35,617 bases of DNA from Heterostelium multicystogenum. Its lineage: Eukaryota; Evosea; Eumycetozoa; Acytosteliales; Acytosteliaceae. The number at the start of each line of letters is the position of its first letter. Position 1 is the first letter of the stretch. Positions 1-9,129 of the stretch are shown here, one piece after another. The stretch is from NCBI GenBank assembly GCA_003667245.1, contig RCNN01000341.1, positions 1 through 35,617 of the forward strand, given 5' to 3'. A program made the translations under genes and the position numbers. The notes under the pieces were generated by a model. The model was not told the DNA's origin. It ran no database searches and was given only the letters and a program-made list of their open reading frames with translations.

Positions 1-70
1 AATAACGCTGCTTGAGCTGTTCGGCTTCCTCACTGGTTTTCACCAGAATGTGACGGGCTTGGGCTTTCAT
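1..70 (-). CDS. ppiC: Parvulin-type peptidyl-prolyl isomerase (PpiC family), N-terminal fragment
   Basis: Only the first 23 codons are in the window; the gene runs off the left edge. They read M-K-A-Q-A-R-H-I-L-V followed by a charged helix (TSEEAEQLKQ), which is the start of the single-domain parvulin fold, where R-H-I-L-V is the first beta strand. The same opening is seen in the second parvulin gene at 14474-14753. Such proteins catalyse cis-trans isomerisation of Xaa-Pro bonds and act in the cytoplasm when, as here, no signal peptide precedes the domain. In P. aeruginosa a ppiC gene also neighbours the acetoacetyl-CoA synthetase gene, which supports the call. Paralogue identity cannot be fixed from this fragment. 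Confidence 0.75.
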   Translation of the reverse strand, partial: MKAQARHILVKTSEEAEQLKQRY

Positions 71-112
71 TGATCGGTCCTGATGTGAAACGGCGCGCGA
101 TTATGCCTGAAG

Positions 113-2661
113 TCAGGCCTCTGAGATGATATGCTGCGGATTTTGTTGGCCAGCAGGTCAATCGAAAACGGCTTGGCCAACCATGTCCATGCCTTCCTCC
201 CAGGAACCCTGGCGCTCGGCGGCTTTCTCGGCGTAACCGGTCCATGAACAGCACCTTCAGGTCCGGCCGGTGGTTGCCGGGCGATTTCCGCCAGTTGCCT
301 GCCGTTCATCCCCGGCAAGCCCACATCAGTCACCAGCAATCCACGCGCAAGTCGGACTCCAGCAACGGCAGCGCCGCCCGTGCATCCGCCGGCCTGGTGT
401 GCGGTGTAGCCCAGTTCATCCAGCACATTCACCACCAGCATCCGCACTGCCGGGTCGTCCTCGACCACCACCACGGCTTCGCCTTCCAGCGCCACCGGGG
501 CTTCGCACCTGGGTAGCGGGTTGTGGTCCGCTCCAGTGCCGTGCCATGCAGGCGCGGCAGGTACAGGCGCACGCAGGTGCCTGGCCCGGTTCGCTTTGGA
601 TGGTCACAGTGGCCGCCGGATTGCTGTGCAAACCCATAGATCATCGACAGCCCAAGCCCAGTACCCTGGCCGATGGGCTTGGTGGTGAAGAACGGGTCGA
701 AGGCCTTGGCGAGGATTTTTCGCGGTCATGCCTGCGCCGTTGTCGCTCACGCCGAGCATCACATAGTCGCCGGCCTTGACCGGTTCCAAGGTGGTGATGT
801 TCGGTGCCGTCGAGGTAGCTGTTGGCGGTCTCGATGCACAATTGCCACACCGTCGGGCATCGCATCGCGGGCGTTGATCACCAGGTTGAGCAGAAGCGTT
901 TTCCAGCTGACTGGCGTCGGTGTTCACTGGCCACACGTCGGTGCCCAGTTGCACCTTGAGTTCGATGTGCGCGCCCTTGGTGCGGCGGAACAGGTCTTCC
1001 AGGGACGCCACCAATTGATTCGGGTCGACCGGCTTTGCGGTCCAGGGATTGGCGGCGGGAGAAGGCCAGCAGGCGATGGGTCAGCGCAGCGGCGCGATGA
1101 GCCGAGGATACGGCGGCGTCGGTGAAACGGCCGATCTCGTCGCTGCGCCCGGCGGCGATATAGCGTTGCATCAGGTCCAGGCTGCCGATGATCCCGGTGA
1201 GCATGTTGTTGAAGTCATGGGCGATGCCGCCGGTGAGCTGGCCGACCGCTTCCATCTTCTGGGCATGGCGCAGGGCGTCTTCGGCACGCTCGCGCTCGAA
1301 CATCTCGTTTTGCAGGCGCTGGTTGGCTTCGGCCAGGGCCTGGGTGCGCTGGCTGACGCGCTCTTCAAGGTTTTCGTTGAGGTGGCGCAGGGCTTCCTCG
1401 GTAAGTTTGCGCTCGGGTCTCGTCGATTACAAAAATATAGAAACCGTTGACTGAACCGTCAGCGCTGAAACGCGGCAGGTACTTCATCAGCGCGTGGCGT
1501 GGCCGCCCGTCATGGTGCGGGGTGACGGTAACGAAACTGCAGGCCTTGCCTTGAGCGCCGCCTCGATCTTGTCGACGCGCCCGGCATAGATTTCGTCGCC
1601 CACGACTTCGCGGATGCTCTTGCCGTACAGCTCCTGCGGGGTCATGCCGTACCAGTCCAGGTAGGCACTGTTGTTCAGGCGAAAACGCTGTTCGTGTCGA
1701 CATAACCGATCAACACCGGCATGGCGTTGATGATCAGTTGCAGCTCGGTCTGGCTTTGGCGCAGGGCCTGTTCGGTGTGCTTGCGTTCGGTCAGGTCGAG
1801 GGCGGCGCCGAGAAAACGCGCCGGTCGGCCATGGTGGTCCTTGTAGCAACGGCCCCGGGCAAACACCCAGCGCACTTCGCCGTCGGCGCGCTGCAGGCGG
1901 TATTCCTCGGCGTACTCGTGCCGTGGGTGATGCAGTGCTTGATGCTGCGGGCCACCATGCCACGGTCTTCTGGGTGCACGCCTTGCAGGTAGTCGCTGAT
2001 GGGCAGCAGGTCGGCGTCGCACGGGTCAACACCGTGCAGTTGGGCGAAATGGGCGTCCGGCGATAAAGCGGTCTTCGCCGATATCCCAGTCCCAGGTGCC
2101 CACGGCATCGGTGGCGGCCAGGGCCAGCTGAAGGCGTTGCTCGGTGTTGCGCTGGGCCTTGAGGCTGTTCTCGGTGCGCTGCTGCAGTTCCAGGGCGATG
2201 CGCCGGCGCTCGTTGGTTTCGATGGCGGTAATCAGGATCCCGGCGACCTCGCCACGCTCGTCGCGGATCGGGCTGTAGGTCAGGTCGAGCCAGAATCTCG
2301 GTGTCGCGGTCGTTGCGCTGCAGGACGAAACGCTGCTCGGTGAAGGTGCGCACCTGGCCCATGAGGACGGCGCTGTAGATTCGGGTCGGTAAACGGCTTG
2401 AGCTCAGGCCAGATCAGGTCAGCCGGTTGGCCGAAGGCGGCCGGATGCTTGTTGCCCGCCAGCATTGCGAAGCCGTCATTGTAGATCTGGGTGAGTTCGG
2501 CACCCCACAGCAACAGCATCGGCATCGGTGAATGGATCACGATGTCCCACGGCTGTACGGAGGCTTTGCGGCCAATCAATGGCGTCACCGAGGGGGCTTC
2601 GTGCCCAGTCCAGCCGCGCAATCAGTGCTGCGGCCTCGCTGCCGGTGGGTGATACGTTCAT
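113..2661 (-). CDS. Multi-PAS hybrid sensor histidine kinase with C-terminal receiver (frame interrupted)
   Basis: This is a cytoplasmic-looking hybrid two-component kinase of roughly 850 residues; I see no membrane segment. In order it has an N-terminal PAS-like sensor region starting [13 protein letters not shown], two further PAS/PAC modules (a [16 protein letters not shown] block, and one around [20 protein letters not shown]), a coiled-coil linker, a HisKA domain with the phospho-acceptor His in [11 protein letters not shown], and an HATPase domain with the N box, SDNGAGM and a GTGLGLSM G2 box. The receiver domain has VVEDDPAVR, the acceptor Asp in [11 protein letters not shown] and the conserved Lys in KPF. 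The reading frame switches many times (for example near 500, 640, 870, 1040, 1420, 1550 and 2300) while domain content continues, so I treat it as one gene. The end at 113 assumes the frame ending Ser-Glu-Ala-stop; another frame runs on to a stop at 67. The signal sensed is unknown. Confidence 0.8.
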
Positions 2662-2797
2662 GTAAATGCCCTGCGCGTAACGCTTGAAGAATGACAAAAG
2701 CCGATTATCCCGCGACCCGGGGCCGGCTTTCCACCCTCGAAAAAATAGCATGCTTGAGGGGTTTGTCTTCAAATGAGTGCTTAAAGGCTAAAACGTT

Positions 2798-3788
2798 TCA
2801 TCTTTCTGTCAGCTCCCGGCGATCACGAAATTGCTCCAGCGCCTCGGGGTTGGCCAGTGCGTCGGTGTTCTTGACCGCCTCGCCATGCACCACGTTGCGC
2901 ACCGCAGCTCGACGATCTTGCCGCTGATGGTGCGCGGGATATCCGTCACCGCGAGGATCTTCGCCGGCACGTGGCGGCGGCGTGGTGTTGGCGCGGATCA
3001 CCTGGCGGATCTGCTGCTCCAGGCCGTCGTCCAGTTCGATGCCATCGTTTGAGGCGCACAAACCAGCACCACCCGCACGTCATCCTGCCAGCGTTGGCCG
3101 ATGGCCAGGCTTTCCAGGACCTGAGGCACTTTTTCCACCTGGCGGTAGATCTCCGCGGTGCCGATGCGCACCCCTCCGGGGTTGAGCACCGCATCCGAGC
3201 GGCCATGGATCAGCAGGCTGCCATTGGCCGCTGTTCGGCGTAGTCGCCCTGGGGCCCACACGCCGGGGAACTGGCTGAAATACGAGGCCCGCAGTTTTTC
3301 CTGGTGCGGGTCATTCCACAGGCCGATGGGCATTGCCGGGAAGTGCCGGGTGCACACCAGTTCGCCTTTTTTCGCCCACCAGCGGGTGGCCCTGGTCGTC
3401 CCACACTTCGATAGCCATAGCCAGGCTCTTTGCACTGCATCTCGCCACGGCGCACCGGCAGCACCGGGTTGCCGATCACGAAGCAGGACACGATATCGGT
3501 GCCGCCCGACATCGACGACAGGCACAGCTCGGGCTTGATCTCGCGGTACACGTAGTCGTAGCTCTGGGGCGACAGCGGCGAGCCGGTAGAAATCAGGCCC
3601 TTGAGGCTGCCCAGATCATGGCTCAGCCGCGGTTGCAGCCCGGCTTTCTCCAGGGTGGCGAGGAACTTGGGGCTGGTGCCGAACACGCTGATTTTTTCCT
3701 GGTCGATCAGGTCCATCAGGCGTTCCGGCCCGGGGTGAAACGGCGAGCCGTCATACAGCACCGCCGTGGCGCCGATGGCCAGTACCGA

Positions 3789-3821
<33 letters not shown>

Positions 3822-4765
3822 AGTGTAGTAGAACAGGCAGTCATCCCCGCGACAGGTCGGCGTGCAGGCCGTGTTCCTTGAGGTGGGTGAGCAGCACGCC
3901 GCCGGTGCCGTGGATGATGCACTTGGGCAACGCCGGTGGTGCCGCTGGAATAGAGGATGTACAGCGGCTGATCGAAGGGCACGGCGACGAAATCGGGCTC
4001 GCCGCCGGGGCTGTAGAAGTCGTCCAGAGCGCGACGTGGGCCCGGGTCTGATACTCCTCGGGACGCGCCTGCGGGCGGGCATACGGCACGATGATCAGTT
4101 GTTGCAGGGACGGCAGCCGTTCGAGGATTTCATTGAGCTTGCTGCTTTGGTCGATGACCTTGCCGGCGTAGCGGTAACCGGCGCAGGTGATCAGCACCTT
4201 GGGTTCGATCTGGCCGAAGCGGTCGATCACGCCCTGGGTGCCGAAGTCCGGCGAGGAGCACGACCAGATGGCGCCGAGGCTGGTGGTGGCGAGCATGCCC
4301 ACCAGGGTTTGCCAGGTGTTGGGCATGCACGCGGCCACCCGGTCCCCACGCCCACGCCGGCCGCCCGCCAGGCTGCGTTGCAGGCCGGCGACATGGCGGG
4401 CCAGTTCGGCGTAGGTCAGTTGCTCGCGCTGGCCGTCTTCGCTGATCGCGACCACGGGCGGGGTGATCGTCGCGGGGCCGGCGCAGCAGGTGTTCGGCAA
4501 GTTCAGGGTAGCGCCGGGAAACCACTGGGCGCTGGGCATCTCGGCGTCTTCGATCAGCACCGCGCTGGGCGGCGTGCGGAACTGCACCTCAAAAAACTCG
4601 ACAATCGACTGCCAGAAGTCCGGGCGCTGGTCGATGCTCCACTGGTGCAGGGCCGGGGTAGTCGCCGATCTGCAAGGCATGGCGATCATTGATGAAGCGC
4701 CGGAACTGGTCCATCCGGGTGTTGTGGATGCGTTCGGGGGAGGGTTGCCAGAGTATTTCGGACAT
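2798..4765 (-). CDS. aacS: Acetoacetyl-CoA synthetase (acetoacetate-CoA ligase; frame interrupted)
   Basis: An AMP-forming acyl-CoA ligase that converts acetoacetate, ATP and CoA to acetoacetyl-CoA. The span is 656 codons, the usual length for this family. The ATG at 4765 opens with [13 protein letters not shown] and DQFRRF, typical of acetoacetyl-CoA synthetases. Visible motifs are the early FWQSIVEFF block, the adenylation P-loop LYSSGTTG (across a frame switch near 3925), TTCGWMMWN, the SGGTDI block, the [21 protein letters not shown] motif and the C-terminal [10 protein letters not shown] motif with the catalytic Lys. Frame switches occur near 2915, 2975, 3060, 3230, 3375, 3850, 3930, 4030, 4360 and 4660. 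It lies downstream of 3-hydroxybutyrate dehydrogenase on the same strand, separated by a REP pair, and would use that enzyme's product. Confidence 0.9.
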
Positions 4766-4811
4766 AAGGAAATCTCTTTTTTATTATCTGATCTATCTAA
4801 CGACACCGATC

Positions 4812-4905
4812 AAAATGTGGGAGCGGGCTTGCTCGCGAATGCGGTGGGTCAGTTCCAGATGTGTTAACTGATACACCGCATTCGCGAGCAGCCCGCTCCC
4901 ACATT
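4812..4905. repeat. REP inverted pair (REPIN), copy 1
   Basis: Two arms of about 33 bases face each other around a loop of about 28 bases. The left arm begins AAAATGTGGGAGCGGGCTTG and the right arm ends in its complement. The arms form a near-perfect hairpin; the right arm lacks one A (GAGCAGCCC against GAGCAAGCCC). This is the intergenic REP type common in fluorescent pseudomonads. It fills most of the gap between the dehydrogenase stop and the acetoacetyl-CoA synthetase start, where a hairpin could terminate or stabilise the transcript. Confidence 0.9.
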
Positions 4906-4933
4906 TGAGCTGCGGTGTCTTGGGAATCGTCGC

Positions 4934-5708
4934 TTACTGGGCCAGCCAGCCACCGTCGATATTCCACGCTGCACCGCGCACCTGGCTGCCGGCTTCGCTG
5001 CACAGGAACAGCACCAGCTCCCCCAATTGCGGCGGTGTCACGAACTCCAGCGACGGCTGCTTCTCCGCCAGCAAATCCTGCTGCGCCTGCTGCGGGTCAA
5101 CCCCGCTGGCATGCGGTCATCAATCTGCTTCTGCACCAGCGGCGTCAGCACCCAGCCCGGGCAGATGGCATTGCAGGTGACATTACTCTGGGCTGTTTCC
5201 AGGCCCACCACCTTGGTTAGCCCGATCACCCCGTGCTTGCAGCGACGTAAGCCGCCTTGCCCACCGAACCCACCAGCCCATGCACCGAGGCGATATTGAC
5301 GATCCGCCCCCAACCCTTGGTTTTCATTCCCGGCAGGCTCAAACGCGTGCTGTGGAACACCGACGACAGGTTGATCGCAAATGATCGATCCCAGCGCTCC
5401 ACCGGGAATTCGTCCACCGGCGCCACATGCTGGATCCGGCGTTGTTCACCAGAATGTCGATGCCGCCAAACTCGCGCTCGGCGTAGGCGATCATCTCGGC
5501 GATCTGCGCCGGGTCGCTGAACGGTCGGCCGGATGATGCCCGACCTTGCCGCCGAAGGCCCTGCACCTGGGCGATCACCGCGCTGGCATCGCCGAAGCCG
5601 TTGAGGATCAGGTTGGCGCCGGCCTTGGCCAGGCTCAGGGCGATGCCCAGGCCGATGCCGCTGGTGGGAGCCGGTGACCAGGGCGGTCTTGCCGTTCAAT
5701 GTCGTCAT
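4934..5708 (-). CDS. bdhA: (R)-3-hydroxybutyrate dehydrogenase (SDR family; frame interrupted)
   Basis: A short-chain dehydrogenase that oxidises (R)-3-hydroxybutyrate to acetoacetate with NAD+. The span is 258 codons, the normal length. It starts [14 protein letters not shown] (Rossmann strand 1; the glycine motif after TGS is scrambled by a frame switch near 5665). It keeps the NNAG region, the [17 protein letters not shown] block characteristic of 3-hydroxybutyrate dehydrogenases, with catalytic Ser and Tyr, and [13 protein letters not shown]; it ends near [10 protein letters not shown] missing C near 5240 breaks the YxxxK motif exactly at its Lys. Other switches are near 5115, 5435 and 5525. 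The ATG at 5708 is preferred over an in-frame GTG at 5717. It is 5 bases downstream of the permease stop, so the two are co-transcribed. Confidence 0.9.
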
Positions 5709-5713
5709 ATCAC

Positions 5714-7106
5714 TCACACAATGCCGGTGGCGTAGAAAGTACCAATCACCACGAACACCGCGAGGGTCTTGATGATCGTGATGCCGAAAATATCTTTATA
5801 GGCTTCGCGGTGGGTCAGCCCGGTGACCGCCAGCAGCGTGATCAACGGCGCCGTTGTGGGGCAGGGTGTCCATGCCGCCGCTGGCCATGGCCGCGACCCG
5901 GTGCAGTAACTTCAAGGGGGATATTGGCCGCATGGGCCGCTGAAATAAAGCTCTCCGACATGGCCGCCAGCGCGATGCTCATGCCGCCCGAGGCGGAACC
6001 GGTGATGCCGGCCAGCAGGGTCACGGTAATCGCTTTCGTTGACCAAGTGGGTTGGGAATGCCCTTGAGCCAGTCCGCCAGCACCAGGAAGCCGGCAAGCG
6101 AGGCGATCACCGCACCAAAACGTATTCCGAAGCGGTGTTCATCGCCGCCAGCAGCGCCGCCGCTGACGGCACTCTTGCTGCTCGGCGAGCTTGCTGCGAA
6201 TCGCCGAGAAGCGAACAACCAGCACCACGATAATCCCCCAGCAAGCCGCCTGCACCGCCCAGATTGCCGTGAGCTTGGCGACTTCGGTCTGCACCGGCGC
6301 GCTCATGCCCGGCAGGCTGAGGGTGTGGGTCTTGCCGTACCAACGAGCGGAATCCAGTGGGTGAACAGCAGGTTCATGATGCCCACCAGCAGCAGCGGCG
6401 ACAGCGCGATCCAAAGGGTTGGGCAGCTGATGTCTTCGGCGGTTTCCGGCTCGTTGCGCAGCTCGGTCCCATAGCCTTCACCGGCGCGCTGGGCCTTGTT
6501 GCGCTGGCGGCCAGGTACAGCATGCCGGCGCAGAATACGAAGATCGTGCCGATCAGCCCCAGCCACGGCGCGGCCCAGGCGGTGGTGTTGAAAAAGGTGC
6601 TGGGGATGATGTTCTGGATCTGCGGCGTGCCGGGCAAGGCGTCCATGGTGAACGAGAACGCGCGCGAGGGCGATGGTCGCCGGCAGCAGGCGCTTGGGGA
6701 TATTGCTTTGGCGGAACATCTCGGCGGCAAACGGGTACATCGCGACACCACCACGAACAGCGACCGCCGCCGTAGGTCAGCAGGGCGCACACCAGCACGA
6801 TCACCAGCATCGCCTGGCGCGTGCCGAGCAACTGGATCGCGGCGGCGACGATGGAGCGCGAGAAAGCCGGAGATTTCAATCAGCTTGCCGAACACCGCAC
6901 CGAGCAGGAATACCGGGAAATACAGCTTGAGGAAGCCGACCATTTTTTTCCATGAACACCCGGTGAACGCGGGAGCGACGGCGGAAGGGTCGGTGAGCAG
7001 CAACGGCGCCGAGGGCGGCGATGGGGGCGAACAGGATGACGCTGTAGCCACGGTAGGCGGCCAGCATCAGCAGCGCCAGGGCGGCGAGGGCAATGATCAC
7101 ACTCAT
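5714..7106 (-). CDS. GntP-family permease, probable 3-hydroxybutyrate importer (frame interrupted)
   Basis: An inner-membrane transporter of the gluconate:H+ symporter (GntP) family, about 464 residues and hydrophobic throughout. The N-terminal helix is MSVIIALAALALLMLAAYRG. Family blocks include FPVFLLGAVFGKLIEISGF, LVCALLTYGG, FSFTMDALPGTPQIQN, NTASEYGFGAVIASL, and GITGSASGGMSIALAAM followed by the MDTLPHNGAV region near the C-terminus. Frame switches are near 5855, 5910, 6035, 6110, 6170, 6340, 6410, 6665, 6740, 6860, 6945 and 7000. Substrate is inferred from position: it is the first gene of the transcription unit with bdhA, has its own sigma-54 type promoter, and corresponds to the transporter next to bdhA and hbcR in P. 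aeruginosa (PA2004). The family alone would not exclude gluconate or related acids. Confidence 0.85.
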
Positions 7107-7163
7107 GGTGTGTCTCCATCTGATTGTTATTTTTGTGGGGGTGAGGCGGTGGGGAGGGGCTTT

Positions 7164-7179
7164 AGCGAGATGTGTGCCA
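7164..7179 (-). promoter_or_regulatory. Sigma-54 (-24/-12) promoter of the permease-bdhA unit
   Basis: On the minus strand the sequence reads TGGCACACATCTCGCT. It has a perfect TGGCAC -24 element and GG and GC exactly ten bases apart, as required for RpoN promoters; the -12 element is CGCT rather than TTGCT. It lies 57 bases upstream of the permease ATG at 7106, giving a predicted transcript start near 7153. The neighbouring gene encodes a GAFTGA-bearing sigma-54 activator. Confidence 0.75.
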
Positions 7180-7222
7180 AGTTATTAACCTGTTGAAAAT
7201 AATAGATAAATTCTTGATCTGT

Positions 7223-7256
7223 GAGAGCGTTCTCAAGTTTTGTCCCCGAATTTGAG
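7223..7256. promoter_or_regulatory. Inverted repeats upstream of the sigma-54 promoter, possible HbcR sites
   Basis: Two partly overlapping imperfect palindromes lie here: GAGAGCGTTCTC at 7223-7234, and CTCAAGTT paired with AATTTGAG at 7232-7256 (7 of 8 positions match). They sit about 75 and 90 bases upstream of the predicted start, the usual distance for enhancer-binding proteins. Assignment to HbcR is inference. The 7107-7409 interval between hbcR and the permease gene otherwise holds only the promoter and the REP pair. Confidence 0.35.
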
Positions 7257-7270
7257 ACTGTTTGGAGATC

Positions 7271-7369
7271 AAAATGTGGGAGCGGGGCTTGCTCCTCGCG
7301 AATGCGGTGTATCAGGCAGTAATTCAGGCACTGACACACCGCATTCGCGAGCAAGCCCGCTCCCACATT
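7271..7369. repeat. REP inverted pair (REPIN), copy 2
   Basis: Same family as the copy at 4812-4905: arms of about 34 bases beginning AAAATGTGGGAGCGGGGCTT around a loop of about 30 bases. The right arm matches the expected sequence perfectly. The left arm carries an extra G (CGGGGCTT) and an extra CT (GCTCCTCGCG). It lies between the hbcR stop and the permease promoter and may act as terminator for the yej-hbcR transcript. Confidence 0.9.
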
Positions 7370-7409
7370 GGATTTTCTCTGTATTTGGAATTGTGTCTCT
7401 TTTTGGAGA

Positions 7410-8812
7410 CTAGGCGATGCCAAGGCAACCATTTTTCTTGTACAAGGTCGACCGGCCCAGCCCCAGCCGCTTCGCCGCCTCCACCACGTTCCCCACAGTG
7501 CTTCAACGCCGCCCCAATCACCTGCCGATCAAACCGCTCCCGGGCCGCGCTGAAAACTCTCGCCCTCAACGGTCTCTACCGAACTCTGCTCAACCGGGCT
7601 GAACGTACCAAATCGCCGCGCGAATTTCACTGGCGTCCAGCACCAGGTCATCACTCAACAGCGCCGCCCGCTCCAGCACATTGCGCAGCTCGCGGATATT
7701 CCCCGGCCACGCATGCTGCGCCAATAACGCCAAGGCCCTCGCGGTCCAGCTCATGCTGGCTGCGCAACTCCTCCAGAATCGCCTCGCTCAACGCCGGCAA
7801 ATCATCCAGCCGCGCGCGCAACGGCGGCACCTGGATTCGGCAGCACATTCAGCCGGTAATACAGGTCCGCCGAACTCGCCGCGCTTGATTGCCGCTTCCA
7901 GGTCCATGGACGTGGCCGCAATCACCCGCACATCGCTGTGGATCATCTCGTTGGAGCCCACCGGCTCGAACTCTTTCTCCTGCAACACCCCGCAGCAATT
8001 TGCTTTGCAGTGGTAGCGGCATGTCGCCGATCTCATCCAGAAACAGCGTGCCGCCCTGGGCAATCTGCAACTTGCCGGGTCGGCCCTTGCGGTCGGCACC
8101 GGTAAATGCGCCCGGGCGCCGTGCCGAAGAATTCCGCCTCCAGCAAATCATGCGGGATGGCTGCGCTGTTGATGCTGACGAAAGCTTTATGGGCGCGAGG
8201 CGATGCACCGTGAATCGCCTGGGCCCAGCAGCTCCTTGCCGGTCCCGGTTTCTCCCAGCAGCAACACTGGCGACTCCGCGCTCGCACTGCGCCGCGCCCG
8301 ACGTTTGACTTCCAGGCTGGCCGCGCTGGTGCCGATAAAGTGCGCGAAGTTGTATTTACTCTGCCGCGACCTCAGCAGCGACCGAGTGGAAGCCAGTTCC
8401 TGCTGCATGCTCAGGTAACGCTCGATCAGCGGCGACAGGTTGCGCAGCTCATCAAACAACGCAAACCGATGGCGCCCGATCACCTTGCCGGCGTCGTCAT
8501 GGATCGGCAGGCGCATCACCACCAGCGGCCTTTGGCGTGTCTGGATATCCAGCAATATCGGCTGGTCGTTTACGCCACCACCTGGCGCAACAGGCTGTTG
8601 GAAATCACCTGCTCGCAGGGTTGCCCGATGGCTTCGTCGGCGCTTTTCAGGCCGAAGCGCTTGGCGTAGCGCTCGTTCATCCAGACGATGTTCGCGTCAC
8701 CCGTCGACAATCACCGTGCCTTCGCTGGACTGCTCGATGATCTCGAACAGCGACTGGAATCGCCAGGCCGCGAACGTATTGGTAATCCTTGAGGCTGGCC
8801 GGTGGTGCTCAT
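7410..8812 (-). CDS. hbcR: HbcR-type sigma-54-dependent activator of 3-hydroxybutyrate catabolism (frame interrupted)
   Basis: An enhancer-binding protein of about 467 residues. The N-terminal part is a PAS domain ([14 protein letters not shown], then [15 protein letters not shown]). The central AAA+ domain has Walker A GETGTGKE, the sigma-54 contact loop GAFTGA, Walker [14 protein letters not shown] and the sensor region [14 protein letters not shown]. The C-terminus is a Fis-type helix-turn-helix, [16 protein letters not shown]. The regulator beside bdhA in P. aeruginosa (PA2005) controls 3-hydroxybutyrate metabolism with RpoN; the same role is inferred here from identical context. The ATG at 8812 overlaps the yejF stop (ATGA). 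Frame switches are near 7435, 7490, 7545, 7610, 7735, 7850, 7990, 8115, 8220, 8495, 8575, 8700 and 8770. Near 7430 an extra A in a run moves the last residues out of the usual YKKMVALGIA ending. Confidence 0.88.
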
Positions 8813-9092
8813 GGGTGCGCCGCCGCGAGGAGTTCCCGGGTGTAAGGGTGTTGAGGCGCGGCAAACACTTCATCGCTGGGCCCGCGTTCCAACCACCTTG
8901 GCCGTCCTTGATCACGATCATGTCGGGGCCAGGGCCCGCACCACCGCGAGGTCATGGCTGATAACAGGTACGTCAGGCCGTACTTTTCCTGCAGCTCAAG
9001 CAGCAGGGCGACCACCTGTTTTCTGCACGGTACGGTCCAGCGCCGAGGTGGGTTCGTCCAGCAGGATCAGCGCCGGCTTGAGCACCAGCGCA

Positions 9093-9129
<37 letters not shown>

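Noticed and set aside
105..118. GCCTGA-AG-TCAGGC palindrome at the end of the kinase gene as a terminator
   Set aside because: The stem is only six base pairs with no T tract, and it overlaps the likely stop codon.
3862..4692. A 276-codon plus-strand open frame opposite acetoacetyl-CoA synthetase
   Set aside because: The minus strand carries the ligase motifs; the plus-strand product is Arg/Ala/Gly-rich with no domain.
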